Assembly (NCBI RefSeq): GCF_039524015.1
Contig: NZ_BAAAGF010000003.1
Location: forward strand, 443,002-507,001
Direction of reading: 5' to 3'
DNA from: Gaetbulibacter_B jejuensis
GTDB taxonomy: Bacteria > Bacteroidota > Bacteroidia > Flavobacteriales > Flavobacteriaceae
Length of the DNA stretch: 64,000 nt
The stretch's first letter is position 1. The number at the start of each line of letters is the position of its first letter. The notes under the pieces are model-generated. The model was not told the DNA's origin and searched no databases. It saw only the letters and a list, made by a program, of their open reading frames with translations. The translations under genes and the position numbers were made by a program. Shown here in pieces: positions 18,159 through 28,134 of this stretch.

Positions 18159-18193
18159 TTATATAAGTGTTTAATTTTAAAAGTACTAAAAAA

Positions 18194-18228
18194 AGAAAAG
18201 CCCTAGCTATTTAGCTAAGGCTTTTCTT
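18194..18228 (-). terminator. Terminator after the fibronectin T9SS gene
   Basis: A long hairpin (AGAAAAGCC, one mismatch, TAGCTA/TAGCTA, then GGCTTTTCT) lies 20 bases after the stop at 18248 and runs into a T-rich tail on the minus strand. Confidence 0.85.
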
Positions 18229-18247
18229 CTTTTTATTTAAAAACTAT

Positions 18248-20773
18248 TTAGTTTTTTATAACTCTAATAGTTTTTGTAGCATTATCAATTGTTACTTTAA
18301 CAAAATAAGCACCACTATTAAGATTTACCATATCAACCTCAGCATCTAATGTGTTTGGAGAAGCGTTTATTACTTCTTGCCCTAATATATTATATACTGC
18401 AACATTTTGAATGTTGCTTTGAGCGTTAAGCGTTAATTTATCATTAACTGGGTTAGGGAAATATGTAAATTGACTATTCTCTTCTACATCACCAACCGAT
18501 AAAACTTCAGAAGTAGACCATAGAGCTATTGTAAAATCTGATGAAGTTGGTGTTCCAGAATAATAGTAATATACTCTTACATAATATGTTTGTCCTACAA
18601 CAAAGTCAGTACGACTTATTCTTGGATTTCCATAAGTACTGTCATAGTCATCATATTCAATTGAGGTAAGGTTATTACAATCTCCTGAAAATAACTGGAT
18701 AACTCCATCAAAATCATCAGTTACATCAATATTTATATCTGTTGCAGTTGCTGTAAAGCTATACCAAACATCATCATTAGCTGTACCTGTAGGTGCTGCA
18801 ATACCTGAATCTGTTGCTCCTGCTATTGTTCCAGGAATTTGAGTTGCAGAAGGTAAATCTGCTATTTCTCCTTCAACTGTTAACTCAATAGCTCCTAGAC
18901 ATTCATCATTAGCTGGTGGTGCAGCTGGTGTTGTAAAGGTAAACGCCACCCAATCACTTGTCTCTCCACCACAATCGGCTTGATAATACACATAATAAGT
19001 AGTACTCTCATTCAACCCTGTAAGCATACCATTATATTCTGGTGTACCACTTACAGTATCTGATCCATCTTCTTCTCCCATTGCAGGAGTGAAATCAGCA
19101 CCTTCTTTCCACTCAATATTCCAAGTTGTTTCAGCATAACCAGCACTCCATGATAAATCAGTTGAAGTTTCAGTTAAATTATCTGCAGTCATACCTGATG
19201 GCGCAGGGCAAGTAACTTCATAAATATCTAAATCATAAGTTGATGTTTGAGGATAACTTGTCCAAGCTGATACTACAACATAATACGTTGTACCACTCGT
19301 TAAACTAATTAAAGGTAAACTTCTAGTTGAACCACTGGTTGAAGTATGGTAAGCCACTACCGATGAAAAAGGACAACCTTCAAATAACCATAAAGAGTGC
19401 CAATCAGATGTAGGTAATGTTAAATCAAAACTATATACGCCATCAGAAGCAGGTGTAAACGAGTATACAGCGTCATTAGACCCTAAGTAAGATGAGCTTC
19501 CTGTTCCATTAGTATACTGAGCGCCTGTTAAAGCAGGTACATCAGAAGGATCATATGCGTCTCCATAATTTGCTGTGTCATCTGATGTTGAATAAGGTAC
19601 TGATGAAACAACAATTGGGTTGCTACAGTCATAACCAATTGGAGCACCTTCAATAGTAAAACTCCAAATAGCACAACCAGAAGCTTCTACAGAAACATTA
19701 ACAGGAACAGCAGACCAATACACAACTTGACTATAAGAAAAATCTACTGAAGCTGTTGTTGTTGCTACAGTTGTCTCTAAAACTGGGTTTGTTCCGGTGG
19801 CATCATCATAAGAATAAATATTATATCCTGTTGGAGTTGGTCCAGATGATGGAGCAGTCCAACTTAAAGATACAGTCTCACCTTCAACATCAACAGCTGC
19901 GTCTAATGGTGTAATAGGTGCTTCAGCACAGTTAGGTGTTTCTGCTAGCGTAGTAAACGTAAATGATGCCCAAGTACTTGTATCTCCACCACCACAATCA
20001 GCTTGATAATACACATAATATTCTGTATTGGCAGTTAAACCTGTTAATTGACTATTATATTCAGGAGATCCTGATACTGAATCTGACCCATCTTCTTCAC
20101 CTGCACCAGGATTAAAGTCAGCTCCAGCTTTCCACTCTAAATTCCACATTGATTCTGCATCACCTAAAGTCCAAGACAAATCAGCAGATGTAGAAGTAAT
20201 ATTGTTAGCCGTCATAGCAGACGGTTCAAGACAAGTAGGTGGAGCTCCAGCAAAAAAGTCATCAATATAAAGTTCATCTTCCCAATCACCAACATATTTA
20301 AAAGCAAAATAAACCGTTTGACCTGCATAAGCATCTAGACTTTGTGAATATAAAGTCCAAACATCTTCAGATGCATTGGCAAGTAAATCATATAATAATG
20401 TAAAGTCTCCAGGATTATTTATTGGATCAGCCGAAGTGGTAGATATCCAAATTCCTTCTTCTACTCCATAACCTATTGAAGTATAGTTATGATTATAATA
20501 AAACTCTAAAACATCACCTGTAGAAACAGTATATGATGGTGAAATCATCCAAGAAGTAGACTCTGTTGCAATATTATCATCATTATGGTAAAAAGAATAG
20601 GTGCCAGAATTTGCTCGACTACTTGTTTGTACAAATCCTGGGTCATCTCCTTCTGTTTGCATAAATGTCCATCCTGAAGGAGGGTCAACTTCAAAATCTT
20701 CAGAAATTTGAGCATTTGATTGCCAACAAAATGAAAAAATAGCCAACGCTATCAATAAAGTAATTTTTTTCAT
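18248..20773 (-). CDS. Large secreted fibronectin type III protein with T9SS sorting domain
   Basis: The 841-residue protein has a signal peptide (about 1-21), a MAM/choice-of-anchor-like jelly-roll domain (about 23-178), fibronectin type III modules at about 182-275, 283-375 and 523-615, interleaved PPC-like segments and a T9SS tail at 767-841. The first and third fibronectin modules are close copies, each holding GEEDGSD and YYVYYQADCGG. The domain set suggests a cell-surface or extracellular binding protein. No catalytic domain is evident. Confidence 0.88.
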   Translation of the reverse strand: MKKITLLIALAIFSFCWQSNAQISEDFEVDPPSGWTFMQTEGDDPGFVQTSSRANSGTYSFYHNDDNIATESTSWMISPSYTVSTGDVLEFYYNHNYTSIGYGVEEGIWISTTSADPINNPGDFTLLYDLLANASEDVWTLYSQSLDAYAGQTVYFAFKYVGDWEDELYIDDFFAGAPPTCLEPSAMTANNITSTSADLSWTLGDAESMWNLEWKAGADFNPGAGEEDGSDSVSGSPEYNSQLTGLTANTEYYVYYQADCGGGDTSTWASFTFTTLAETPNCAEAPITPLDAAVDVEGETVSLSWTAPSSGPTPTGYNIYSYDDATGTNPVLETTVATTTASVDFSYSQVVYWSAVPVNVSVEASGCAIWSFTIEGAPIGYDCSNPIVVSSVPYSTSDDTANYGDAYDPSDVPALTGAQYTNGTGSSSYLGSNDAVYSFTPASDGVYSFDLTLPTSDWHSLWLFEGCPFSSVVAYHTSTSGSTRSLPLISLTSGTTYYVVVSAWTSYPQTSTYDLDIYEVTCPAPSGMTADNLTETSTDLSWSAGYAETTWNIEWKEGADFTPAMGEEDGSDTVSGTPEYNGMLTGLNESTTYYVYYQADCGGETSDWVAFTFTTPAAPPANDECLGAIELTVEGEIADLPSATQIPGTIAGATDSGIAAPTGTANDDVWYSFTATATDINIDVTDDFDGVIQLFSGDCNNLTSIEYDDYDSTYGNPRISRTDFVVGQTYYVRVYYYYSGTPTSSDFTIALWSTSEVLSVGDVEENSQFTYFPNPVNDKLTLNAQSNIQNVAVYNILGQEVINASPNTLDAEVDMVNLNSGAYFVKVTIDNATKTIRVIKN

Positions 20774-20922
20774 AATTTGTTATTTTAATTAATAGTTAAT
20801 AAAACGTTAATGTATAAATGTATTGATTAATTTTCTGTTAAGAAACTACTCTCAATTCTAATCGATTAAAAACTAAAAAAGCCGACAAAAAACAGTTACT
20901 TAAAAATCAAGTGATTGTATAA

Positions 20923-20957
20923 AAAAAGAAGAAGAGCCAAAAGCCCTTCTTCTTTTT
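20923..20957 (-). terminator. Terminator after fabI
   Basis: A 12-bp stem AAAAAGAAGAAG/CTTCTTCTTTTT (20923-20934 with 20946-20957) lies about 30 bases beyond the fabI stop. The stem is purine/pyrimidine asymmetric and ends in T residues on the minus strand. Confidence 0.8.
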
Positions 20958-20987
20958 AATTATATGTATTAAAATTATGTATGTTAT

Positions 20988-21800
20988 CTATTCAACAAAT
21001 TTTTCCATAACTGCATCACTTACGCCCATATTACTAAATCCACCATCATTAAATAAGTTTTGAAGTGTTACTCGTTTGGTTAAATCACTAAATAAAGTGA
21101 CTGTATAGTTAGCACAGTCTAAAGCTGTGGCGTTTCCTAAAGGCGACATCTTATCAGCATAAGCAATAAAACCATCAAACCCTTTTACACCTTGACCTGC
21201 TGTTGTTGGTGTTGGTGATTGCGAAATAGTGTTTACTCTTACTTTTTTATCTCTTCCGAAGAAATACCCAAAACTACGCGCTATACTTTCTAAATAGGCT
21301 TTATTGTCTGCCATATCATTATAGTCTGGAAACACACGCTGTGCAGCCATATATGTTAAGGCTACTATACTTCCCCATTCATTCATTGCATCTGCTTTAT
21401 ACAGTGTTTGCATTACCTTATGAAATGACATTGCAGAAACATCGGTTCCTTTTTGAGTCCAATCGTAATTTTGATCAGTATAAGCTTTTCCTTTTCTCAC
21501 GTTTACAGACATTCCAATAGAATGCAAAACAAAATCAATCTTTCCGCCTAAAATCTCCATTGATTTTGACACTAAATTTTCTAAATCCTCAATTGATGTA
21601 GCATCTGCAGGAATAATCTCTGAACCTGTTTTTTCGGCAAGTTCATTTATTTGTCCCATTCGCATAGCAATTGGTGCGTTGGTAAGCACAAATGTTCCGC
21701 CTTCTTCATGAACGCGCTCTGCAGTTTTCCAAGCTATTGAGTTTGGGTCTAATGCTCCAAAAATAATTCCTTTTTTTCCTTTTAATAAGTTATATGACAT
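20988..21800 (-). CDS. fabI: Enoyl-[acyl-carrier-protein] reductase (NADH)
   Basis: The 270-residue cytoplasmic enzyme performs the last reduction in each cycle of fatty-acid elongation. It has the FabI-type cofactor region GALDPNSIAW (the family reads G-x5-SIAW), the HSIGMS segment and the catalytic pair Tyr160 and Lys167 in YNDMADNK, spaced Y-x6-K as in the family. The C-terminal segment includes SPTPTTAGQGV. It is transcribed alone and followed by a terminator. Identification is strong. Confidence 0.96.
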   Translation of the reverse strand: MSYNLLKGKKGIIFGALDPNSIAWKTAERVHEEGGTFVLTNAPIAMRMGQINELAEKTGSEIIPADATSIEDLENLVSKSMEILGGKIDFVLHSIGMSVNVRKGKAYTDQNYDWTQKGTDVSAMSFHKVMQTLYKADAMNEWGSIVALTYMAAQRVFPDYNDMADNKAYLESIARSFGYFFGRDKKVRVNTISQSPTPTTAGQGVKGFDGFIAYADKMSPLGNATALDCANYTVTLFSDLTKRVTLQNLFNDGGFSNMGVSDAVMEKFVE

Positions 21801-21898
21801 ATTACTAGTTTTTTGAATATTTATAATTTAGTTGGTATTTGATTACCTATTTAGGTTTTATCAATATTAAATTCAAAATTAATAAAACTTTAAATGTA

Positions 21899-22159
21899 TT
21901 ACTGCTTTTTACTGTTCAATTCTGTAATAATACTTCCTTCATCATTATACCAATTATCGTCTTTAAAGGTAATAACTCCATATTTGGCATGGTAAAATCG
22001 ATCTCCTGATATTAGGTCTTCATTCTGAGGAAAGACATAATCTGGTATACACTCGCCATCTACAACTGTATGCGCTACATCACAAGGATCGTTATTACAG
22101 CTACTTAATACCATTAAAGCCGCACAACAAGAGACTATTAAATAATACTTGCTTTTCAC
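21899..22159 (-). CDS. Small predicted lipoprotein, function unknown
   Basis: The 86-residue product begins with a lipoprotein signal ending in the lipobox LSSC, so Cys21 would be lipidated. The mature part is short, acidic and includes CDVAHTVVDGEC, which may form a disulfide. It starts six bases after the recN stop and is probably cotranscribed with recN. No family is recognised. Confidence 0.6.
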   Translation of the reverse strand: MKSKYYLIVSCCAALMVLSSCNNDPCDVAHTVVDGECIPDYVFPQNEDLISGDRFYHAKYGVITFKDDNWYNDEGSIITELNSKKQ

Positions 22160-22165
22160 AATATC

Positions 22166-23818
22166 TTAATTTAATAATTGTTTAGCATGCTCTAAAGCCG
22201 AATCTGAAAGTGTTGCACCTCCAAGCATTTGTGCTATTTCTACAATACGTTCTTCTGAAGTTAATTTTTTTAACTGCGTTTGGGTTACCTCATCAACATC
22301 TTCTTTAAAGACTTTAAAATGTGCATCTCCTTTTGATGCTATTTGCGGTAAATGTGTTATTGTAAACACTTGCATTGTTTTACTCATTTGCTGCATAATA
22401 GATCCCATTTTGTTTGAAATTTCTCCTGAAACTCCTGTATCTATCTCATCAAACATAATGGTTGGTAGTTGCGTATATTTTGATAAAATTGACTTTATAG
22501 CAAGCATAATACGAGATAACTCTCCTCCTGATGCTGCTTTTTTAAGCTCATTAAATTGACCACCTTTATTGGCTGAAAACAAAAAGCTCAATTCATCTTT
22601 TCCGTTTAAAAGGAATTTATCTACCAGCTTTAACTCTACTTTAAATTTAGCATTAGGCATTCCTAAACTTCCTAAAATAGCTTCTAATTGCTCAGTTAAA
22701 CTTGGTATTGCGTTTTCTCGTGTTTTATGAATATCCTTAGCGAGTTGATTTAATTGTTGTTCAATCGTTTTAAGTTTCTTTTCAATAGCAACAATTTGAG
22801 TATCCATATTCTCAGTTACAGATACTTTTTCCTTAAGGTTTTCTCGAATAGAAATTAATTCAGAAACATTAGATACAATATGCTTTTGCATTAGATTATG
22901 AAGCACTTGCAGTTTAGCATTCACTACTTCTAATCGGTTAGGGTCATCTTCTAGCTGGTCTTGAGCTGTTTCAATTTCTGAAAAGACATCGTCTAACTCT
23001 ATTAAACTACTGTTGATTCTTTCAAAAATGGCTTTATAGTTTGCCGAATATTCTGAAATTTTAGCAAACTGATTTTTGAGTTCTGTTAAATTACTAATAA
23101 CACCAATATCTTCATTACTTAACAATTGATAAGATGCTGAAAGTTTATCTTTTATCTCCTCTATATTATTAAGCGTTTCATACTCTTCTTCTAAAGTTTC
23201 CAAGTCGTCGTCTTCCAACTTTGCTGCTTCTAATTCTTTTAAAAGAAACAGGTTATAATCTAGCTCTTTGGTAAACTCATTTTTTTGCTCTTGCAATTGA
23301 GTTAAATCTCGTTTTAGCGATTTATATGTTGAAAGTTTGTTAGAATATTCTGAAAGCAACTTAGCGTTATCTGCCAATGCATCAATAACCTGAAACTGAA
23401 AATCGTCATTGGTTAACTGTAAGGTTTGATGTTGCGAATGAATATCTAAAAGATGTTCGCCTAAGGTTTGCAAACTATCTAAGTTTACAGGTGTATCGTT
23501 TATAAAAGCTCTAGACTTACCTGAAGGCAATATTTCGCGACGTACAATGGTTAATGGTTCGTAATCTAAGTCCTCGTCTTTAAAAAGCGATTTTAGGTTG
23601 TAATTAGCAACATCAAAAGTGGCCTCAATAACACATTTTATTGATGCGTCTTTAACGTTACTCAAATCGGCTCTTTTACCAAGCACTAAAGACAAGCCAC
23701 CAAGCAGTATTGATTTTCCTGCTCCTGTTTCTCCAGTAATTATGGTAAGCCCATTATTGAAATTAACCTGAAGGTTATCAATTAAAGCGTAATTTTTTAT
23801 GGATAGTGATGTAAGCAA
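22166..23818 (-). CDS. recN: DNA repair protein RecN
   Basis: The 550-residue SMC-like ATPase acts in double-strand-break repair. The Walker A loop GETGAGKS is at residues 29-36, a long coiled-coil region rich in Glu, Leu and Gln fills about 150-370, and the C-terminal ABC signature (SGGELSR) and Walker B (MFDEIDTGVSG) follow. Length is normal. The porD gene lies 58 bases upstream and a small lipoprotein gene follows directly. Confidence 0.96.
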   Translation of the reverse strand: MLTSLSIKNYALIDNLQVNFNNGLTIITGETGAGKSILLGGLSLVLGKRADLSNVKDASIKCVIEATFDVANYNLKSLFKDEDLDYEPLTIVRREILPSGKSRAFINDTPVNLDSLQTLGEHLLDIHSQHQTLQLTNDDFQFQVIDALADNAKLLSEYSNKLSTYKSLKRDLTQLQEQKNEFTKELDYNLFLLKELEAAKLEDDDLETLEEEYETLNNIEEIKDKLSASYQLLSNEDIGVISNLTELKNQFAKISEYSANYKAIFERINSSLIELDDVFSEIETAQDQLEDDPNRLEVVNAKLQVLHNLMQKHIVSNVSELISIRENLKEKVSVTENMDTQIVAIEKKLKTIEQQLNQLAKDIHKTRENAIPSLTEQLEAILGSLGMPNAKFKVELKLVDKFLLNGKDELSFLFSANKGGQFNELKKAASGGELSRIMLAIKSILSKYTQLPTIMFDEIDTGVSGEISNKMGSIMQQMSKTMQVFTITHLPQIASKGDAHFKVFKEDVDEVTQTQLKKLTSEERIVEIAQMLGGATLSDSALEHAKQLLN

Positions 23819-23876
23819 TGTATTGTAAGCTAAAGTTTCAACAAAAATCTATACTAGTACCACTTTTTTAAAGTGT

Positions 23877-24764
23877 CTAGTATTTTATGTTTCTCCATTT
23901 TGAAGCATGCATAGGAGCTATTCTAGTAAGTGATGTGATTACCTCAGTAATGTTTACACTTGGTCCTCCTGAAAAAATGTCTTGAATTTCTTCGGATTTT
24001 GCATCAAAAAACACACGCATAAGAAAAGAATTAGGTCGTCTGCTATTCATAGCTTTTAACTCTTCTATAACCGAAGCTATTTCCTCTTTTGAAGATTTTG
24101 CGTTTCTATGCATTTTATCTAATCCTTCCATATGATAAGCGTACATCACATTTCTAAATTCTTTAAACATTGGAGATAAAATGTTGTCTATTAAAACAAA
24201 GCGTGTTTGCTGACCATCTTCTAGCTTCCAACCTTTAAAGTTTTCTTGCTGCGAATAGTTTAAAATAGTTTGCGCTTGTCTGTAATATTCATCACCTCCA
24301 TTTTGCTCAAAAGTATCAGCATCTAAACCTAAAATCATATAAATATGGTATGCTAAAACCGATACCAAATTAGATTCAAACTGATTAGGATTAAATACTA
24401 AATTTTGAAACTCAAGATATCTAAATGTAAAATTCTTATCGTTAAAATTATAAACTGGAGTACTATAGGTTGAATTAAAAACAGGACGAGACGATTGTAT
24501 TTGCAACGTCGCATTAAACACATCGCTATTGTAATCTAAAATATTGATTACCATACTACAATTGATGCGTTCTTGTGGTTTAAAATTTTTATCTGTCCAA
24601 GTTGTGTTGTTTACAAACTCTGTTAATTGTCTTTCTAAAGTTTTAAACACCTGAACATTTTCGTTACCAGTTTGCTGCGCGTTAACTACCAAGTTACAAT
24701 TAAGTTCTTGAGCAGTAACACTTAAACCGAAACATAAAAATAAGATATAAAGAAAATTACGCAT
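23877..24764 (-). CDS. porD: DUF4835 family, PorD-like type IX secretion protein
   Basis: The 295-residue protein has a signal peptide (about 1-18) and a mature part typical of DUF4835, with NCNLVVNAQQTGNENVQVFK near the N-terminus and MHASKWRNI near the C-terminus. From memory this family is annotated as PorD, a T9SS component, and its place between coaBC and recN is common in Flavobacteriaceae. It overlaps coaBC by eight bases, so the two are translationally linked. The T9SS link is from the family name, not shown by this sequence. Confidence 0.8.
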   Translation of the reverse strand: MRNFLYILFLCFGLSVTAQELNCNLVVNAQQTGNENVQVFKTLERQLTEFVNNTTWTDKNFKPQERINCSMVINILDYNSDVFNATLQIQSSRPVFNSTYSTPVYNFNDKNFTFRYLEFQNLVFNPNQFESNLVSVLAYHIYMILGLDADTFEQNGGDEYYRQAQTILNYSQQENFKGWKLEDGQQTRFVLIDNILSPMFKEFRNVMYAYHMEGLDKMHRNAKSSKEEIASVIEELKAMNSRRPNSFLMRVFFDAKSEEIQDIFSGGPSVNITEVITSLTRIAPMHASKWRNIKY

Positions 24765-25968
24765 TGAGTTGTTTTAATATTTGATTCATTAAGTCTTCAG
24801 CTACTTGTGTTTTAGACTTTAGCTCTTGGGCAATGATTTGGTCATCATTAGTTATAAAAGTAACTTTATTTGTTGAACCTCCAAAACCTGCTCCTTTATC
24901 GTTTAACGAATTTAATACAATTAAATTTAAATTCTTAGCTTTTAATTTTCCTTTTGCATGTTCTAACTCGTTATTGGTTTCCAATGCAAAGCCAACTAAA
25001 AACTGTTTGGTTTTAATAGCTCCTAATGAAGCTAATATATCCTTAGTCTTTTCTAACTCTATGCTAAACGTTGCTTCTTTCTTTTTTATTTTTTGGTCTG
25101 CAACATTTTTTGGTCTGTAGTCTGCAACTGCAGCTGAAAGCACTGCAATATCAACATCATTAAAGTAGTTATGCGCTTCATTATACATTTGAGAAGCACT
25201 GGTAACTCGTATTAATTTTATTAAACTACTAGATACTGTTTCGTGACTAGGTCCTGACACTAATACAACCTCAGCTCCAAGGTTTGCTGCAGCTTTGGCA
25301 ATTTCAAATCCCATTTTACCACTAGAATGATTACCTATAAAGCGAACAGGATCTATAGCTTCATACGTTGGTCCAGCAGTAACCAATACTTTTTTTCCAC
25401 GAAGTGGTAGTTTGTTTAAAATATCTTTTTCAATAAAGTCAACAATATCTTCTGGTTCAGCCATACGGCCTTCGCCTACAAGACCACTTGCAAGTTCGCC
25501 ACTTGTTGCAGGAATCATAATATTTCCAAAAGATTTTAAAGCCTTAAAAGACTGCACTGTAGATGGGTGTTTGTACATATCCAAATCCATAGCAGGAGCA
25601 AAATACACAGGACATTTAGCTGAAAGATAAGTAGCCAAAAGTAAATTGTCGCAAGTACCATTAGTCATTTTAGACATGGTGTTGGCTGTTGCAGGAGCTA
25701 TCACAAAAATATCTGCCCAAAGCCCAAGTTCTACATGATTATTCCACACAGCATTGTCATCTTCTTCATTTGTAAACAAAGAATGAACTGGATTTTTTGA
25801 TAATGTAGAAAGTGTTAAAGGTGTAATGAAGTCTTTAGAAGCAGGCGTCATAACGACCTTTACGTTTGCGCCTGCTTTTATAAATAACCTTACTAGGTTA
25901 GCTGTTTTATAAGCAGCAATACCAGCAGTGATGCCAAGTAATATATTTTTGCCGCTTAATATTGACAT
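24757..25968 (-). CDS. coaBC: Bifunctional phosphopantothenoylcysteine decarboxylase / phosphopantothenate-cysteine ligase
   Basis: The 403-residue enzyme makes 4'-phosphopantetheine from phosphopantothenate and cysteine. The N-terminal CoaC domain (about 1-180) shows GITAGIAAYK and the FAPAMDLDMY segment; the C-terminal CoaB domain begins near KKVLVTAGPTYEAIDPVR and includes SGKMG and a lysine-rich ADQKIKK segment. It follows rpoZ by eight bases and overlaps porD, so it belongs to a dense leftward operon. Confidence 0.96.
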   Translation of the reverse strand: MSILSGKNILLGITAGIAAYKTANLVRLFIKAGANVKVVMTPASKDFITPLTLSTLSKNPVHSLFTNEEDDNAVWNNHVELGLWADIFVIAPATANTMSKMTNGTCDNLLLATYLSAKCPVYFAPAMDLDMYKHPSTVQSFKALKSFGNIMIPATSGELASGLVGEGRMAEPEDIVDFIEKDILNKLPLRGKKVLVTAGPTYEAIDPVRFIGNHSSGKMGFEIAKAAANLGAEVVLVSGPSHETVSSSLIKLIRVTSASQMYNEAHNYFNDVDIAVLSAAVADYRPKNVADQKIKKKEATFSIELEKTKDILASLGAIKTKQFLVGFALETNNELEHAKGKLKAKNLNLIVLNSLNDKGAGFGGSTNKVTFITNDDQIIAQELKSKTQVAEDLMNQILKQLNA

Positions 25969-25976
25969 CTTAAATC

Positions 25977-26306
25977 TTATTCCTGATTGTTGTCTTCAGT
26001 ATTTCTGAAATAAATTTTGTCATCTAACCATTCTTGAACAGCTAGTGCATGAGGCTTAGGTAATTTTTCATAAAACTTAGACACCTCTATTTGCTCTTTG
26101 TTTTCAAAAATTTCTTCAAGACTATCATTGTAGGTTGCAAACTCCTCAAGTTTATCGATAAGTTCTCTACGAATGTCAGTGTTAATTTGTTCAGCTCTTT
26201 TTGAAATTACAGAAATAGCTTCGTAAATATTACTTGTTGAAGCGTCAATTTCATTTCTGTCATAAGTTACAGTTGTAACAGGAGCATTGGTTTTCTTTAA
26301 ATCCAT
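25977..26306 (-). CDS. rpoZ: DNA-directed RNA polymerase omega subunit
   Basis: The 109-residue product resembles the omega/Rpb6-type subunit that stabilises RNA polymerase. The segment SNIYEAISVISKRAEQIN is the conserved helix region of the Bacteroidota form. It lies between bamD and coaBC with gaps of 11 and 8 bases, a common arrangement in this phylum. Its sequence is too short for motif-level proof, so identity rests on pattern and context. Confidence 0.85.
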   Translation of the reverse strand: MDLKKTNAPVTTVTYDRNEIDASTSNIYEAISVISKRAEQINTDIRRELIDKLEEFATYNDSLEEIFENKEQIEVSKFYEKLPKPHALAVQEWLDDKIYFRNTEDNNQE

Positions 26307-26317
26307 TATCTTAATAA

Positions 26318-27133
26318 TTAACTTTTTACTTTGAATGTCTCTAATTCTGTTTGTAATTCTTCATTCATTTTATTGGCTGCTTCTGCATGTTCAGACTCAG
26401 GATAAAACTTAATAAAAGAATTGTAATAGGCAACAGCAGTATTTAAACGTGCTTCTTTTTTAATTCTTACACTATTTATAGCTAGAGTAAATGCTGAATC
26501 TAAACGATAAAACATAGCATCTTCTCTAAAACTAGTTCCTGGGTAATCTATTAAAAAATTATCAAAAGCTTTTATAGCTGCTTCATAATCTGAAGCGTCA
26601 TAATAAGCTATTTTGTTGTATTGTTTTGCAATTTCATATGCCTTCTTTTCTAATTTGTAATCCAACTCCTTTACCATTTCGTTTACTTCTGGTAAGTATT
26701 CAGAATTAGGATATTTAGAAATAAAGATTTGAAGTTTATCTAATGCTTCATAAGTTTCTTTTTGTTCTTTACTATAAACTGGAGACAGCATATAGAAACT
26801 TTTTGCTGACAAAAACGAAGCCTCTTCAGCTTTTTCACTTCTAGGGTAACTGCTTTCAAAACGCTCAAACTGGTAACCAGACAAGTGATAGTCTTTCATC
26901 ATGTAATAAGACTTAGAGTACATATACATTAACTTTTCAGCTTGTGGTTTTCCTCTGTATTGCGGAACTATTTGAGCAAACAACCTGTTAGCTTTACTAT
27001 ATTTTTCAGCTTCAAAAAGTTCAGTTCCTAAAGTGAACTTTTCAGCTATATCTTCAGATTTTAGTGCTTTTTGAAACTCGCTACAAGAGGTTAACAGTAA
27101 TCCTAATAAAAGTGTGTAAAATAAATTCTTCAT
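26318..27133 (-). CDS. bamD: Outer membrane protein assembly factor BamD
   Basis: The 271-residue protein has a lipoprotein signal with lipobox LTSC (Cys17) and a series of TPR-like helical repeats, including KLMYMYSKSYYMMKDY and YPRSEKAEEASFL. BamD is the essential lipoprotein of the BAM complex that inserts beta-barrel proteins into the outer membrane. It leads a compact operon with rpoZ, coaBC, porD and recN. Length is normal. Confidence 0.92.
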   Translation of the reverse strand: MKNLFYTLLLGLLLTSCSEFQKALKSEDIAEKFTLGTELFEAEKYSKANRLFAQIVPQYRGKPQAEKLMYMYSKSYYMMKDYHLSGYQFERFESSYPRSEKAEEASFLSAKSFYMLSPVYSKEQKETYEALDKLQIFISKYPNSEYLPEVNEMVKELDYKLEKKAYEIAKQYNKIAYYDASDYEAAIKAFDNFLIDYPGTSFREDAMFYRLDSAFTLAINSVRIKKEARLNTAVAYYNSFIKFYPESEHAEAANKMNEELQTELETFKVKS

Positions 27134-27150
27134 AAAATTTAAACAGAATG

Positions 27151-27158
27151 CAAAAGTA
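27151..27158 (-). promoter_or_regulatory. Putative -7 promoter box of bamD
   Basis: On the minus strand this reads TACTTTTG, a full TAnnTTTG match ending 17 bases before the bamD ATG. A TTTG lies 24 bases further upstream, a rather long spacing. Confidence 0.45.
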
Positions 27159-27255
27159 CGTATTTATAACGTATTATAAAAACAAAAATTTTGTGCTAAA
27201 ATAAAGGTTGTAACGTGTTATGAGTAAGCTTTATATAAACTTTAACTTTTTAGGT

Positions 27256-28134
27256 TTAATCTAGCTTATTAACCGCTTCTTTAATTTTAGATTTTAACCC
27301 TTCTGTTGCTTCTACAAGTGGCAATCTTACTGTGCTTTTTGCAAGACCAAGCGTTTCAAAAACAGCCTTAATACCTGCAGGATTGTTTTCTGCAAAAATT
27401 AAACTTGTAATATCCATTAAATCAAAGTGAATTGCGTAAGCTTCACTTGCTTTTCCTTCAAGACCAAGATTTATCATTTTGGTAAATTGTTTAGGTAATG
27501 CTTGCCCAATTACCGAAATCACTCCTGCTCCACCTGCTAAAACTACACCAAGCGCTAAATCGTCATCTCCTGAAATAATCAAGAAATCTTCTGGTTTGTT
27601 CTTAATCAAGGTTAAGTATTGTGCCACATTGTTACCTGCTTCTTTAACTGCTATGATATTTTCAAAATCATTTGCTAAACGCAATGTAGTTTCTGGCAAC
27701 ATGTTTGACGATGTTCTTCCTGGTACATTATATAAAATAATAGGTTTTGGAGACGCTTGCGAAATGGTCTTAAAATGCTGATAAATGCCTTCTTGTGTTG
27801 GCTTACTGTAATATGGAGACACTGATAAAATAGCATCGATATGAGATAAATCGGTTGTATTAATCTCTTCAATAACTGCTGCTGTATTATTACCTCCAAT
27901 TCCTAAAACTAAAGGTAAACGACCATTATTTGCTTCAACTATAGTATTAATTATGGCTTTCTTTTCTTCGGAAGTGATGGTTACACTCTCTCCTGTTGTA
28001 CCACTAATAACCAAGTAGTCTGTTCCGTTATCTATGTTGTAATTAACAATATTTGTAAGTGCTTCAAAATCTACAGTTAAATCAGATTTAAAAGGCGTTA
28101 TTAAGGCAACTCCTGTGCCGTAAAATGTATTCAT
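27256..28134 (-). CDS. dapA: 4-hydroxy-tetrahydrodipicolinate synthase
   Basis: The 292-residue enzyme condenses pyruvate with aspartate semialdehyde, the entry to diaminopimelate and lysine synthesis. Catalytic Lys164 lies in IIAVKEAG, Tyr135 in ILYNVPGR and the GTTGES motif at 45-50. It overlaps the DUF6913 gene stop by one base (TAATG), and both lie in a leftward unit. Wall synthesis elsewhere in the window uses DapF at 49580. Confidence 0.96.
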   Translation of the reverse strand: MNTFYGTGVALITPFKSDLTVDFEALTNIVNYNIDNGTDYLVISGTTGESVTITSEEKKAIINTIVEANNGRLPLVLGIGGNNTAAVIEEINTTDLSHIDAILSVSPYYSKPTQEGIYQHFKTISQASPKPIILYNVPGRTSSNMLPETTLRLANDFENIIAVKEAGNNVAQYLTLIKNKPEDFLIISGDDDLALGVVLAGGAGVISVIGQALPKQFTKMINLGLEGKASEAYAIHFDLMDITSLIFAENNPAGIKAVFETLGLAKSTVRLPLVEATEGLKSKIKEAVNKLD

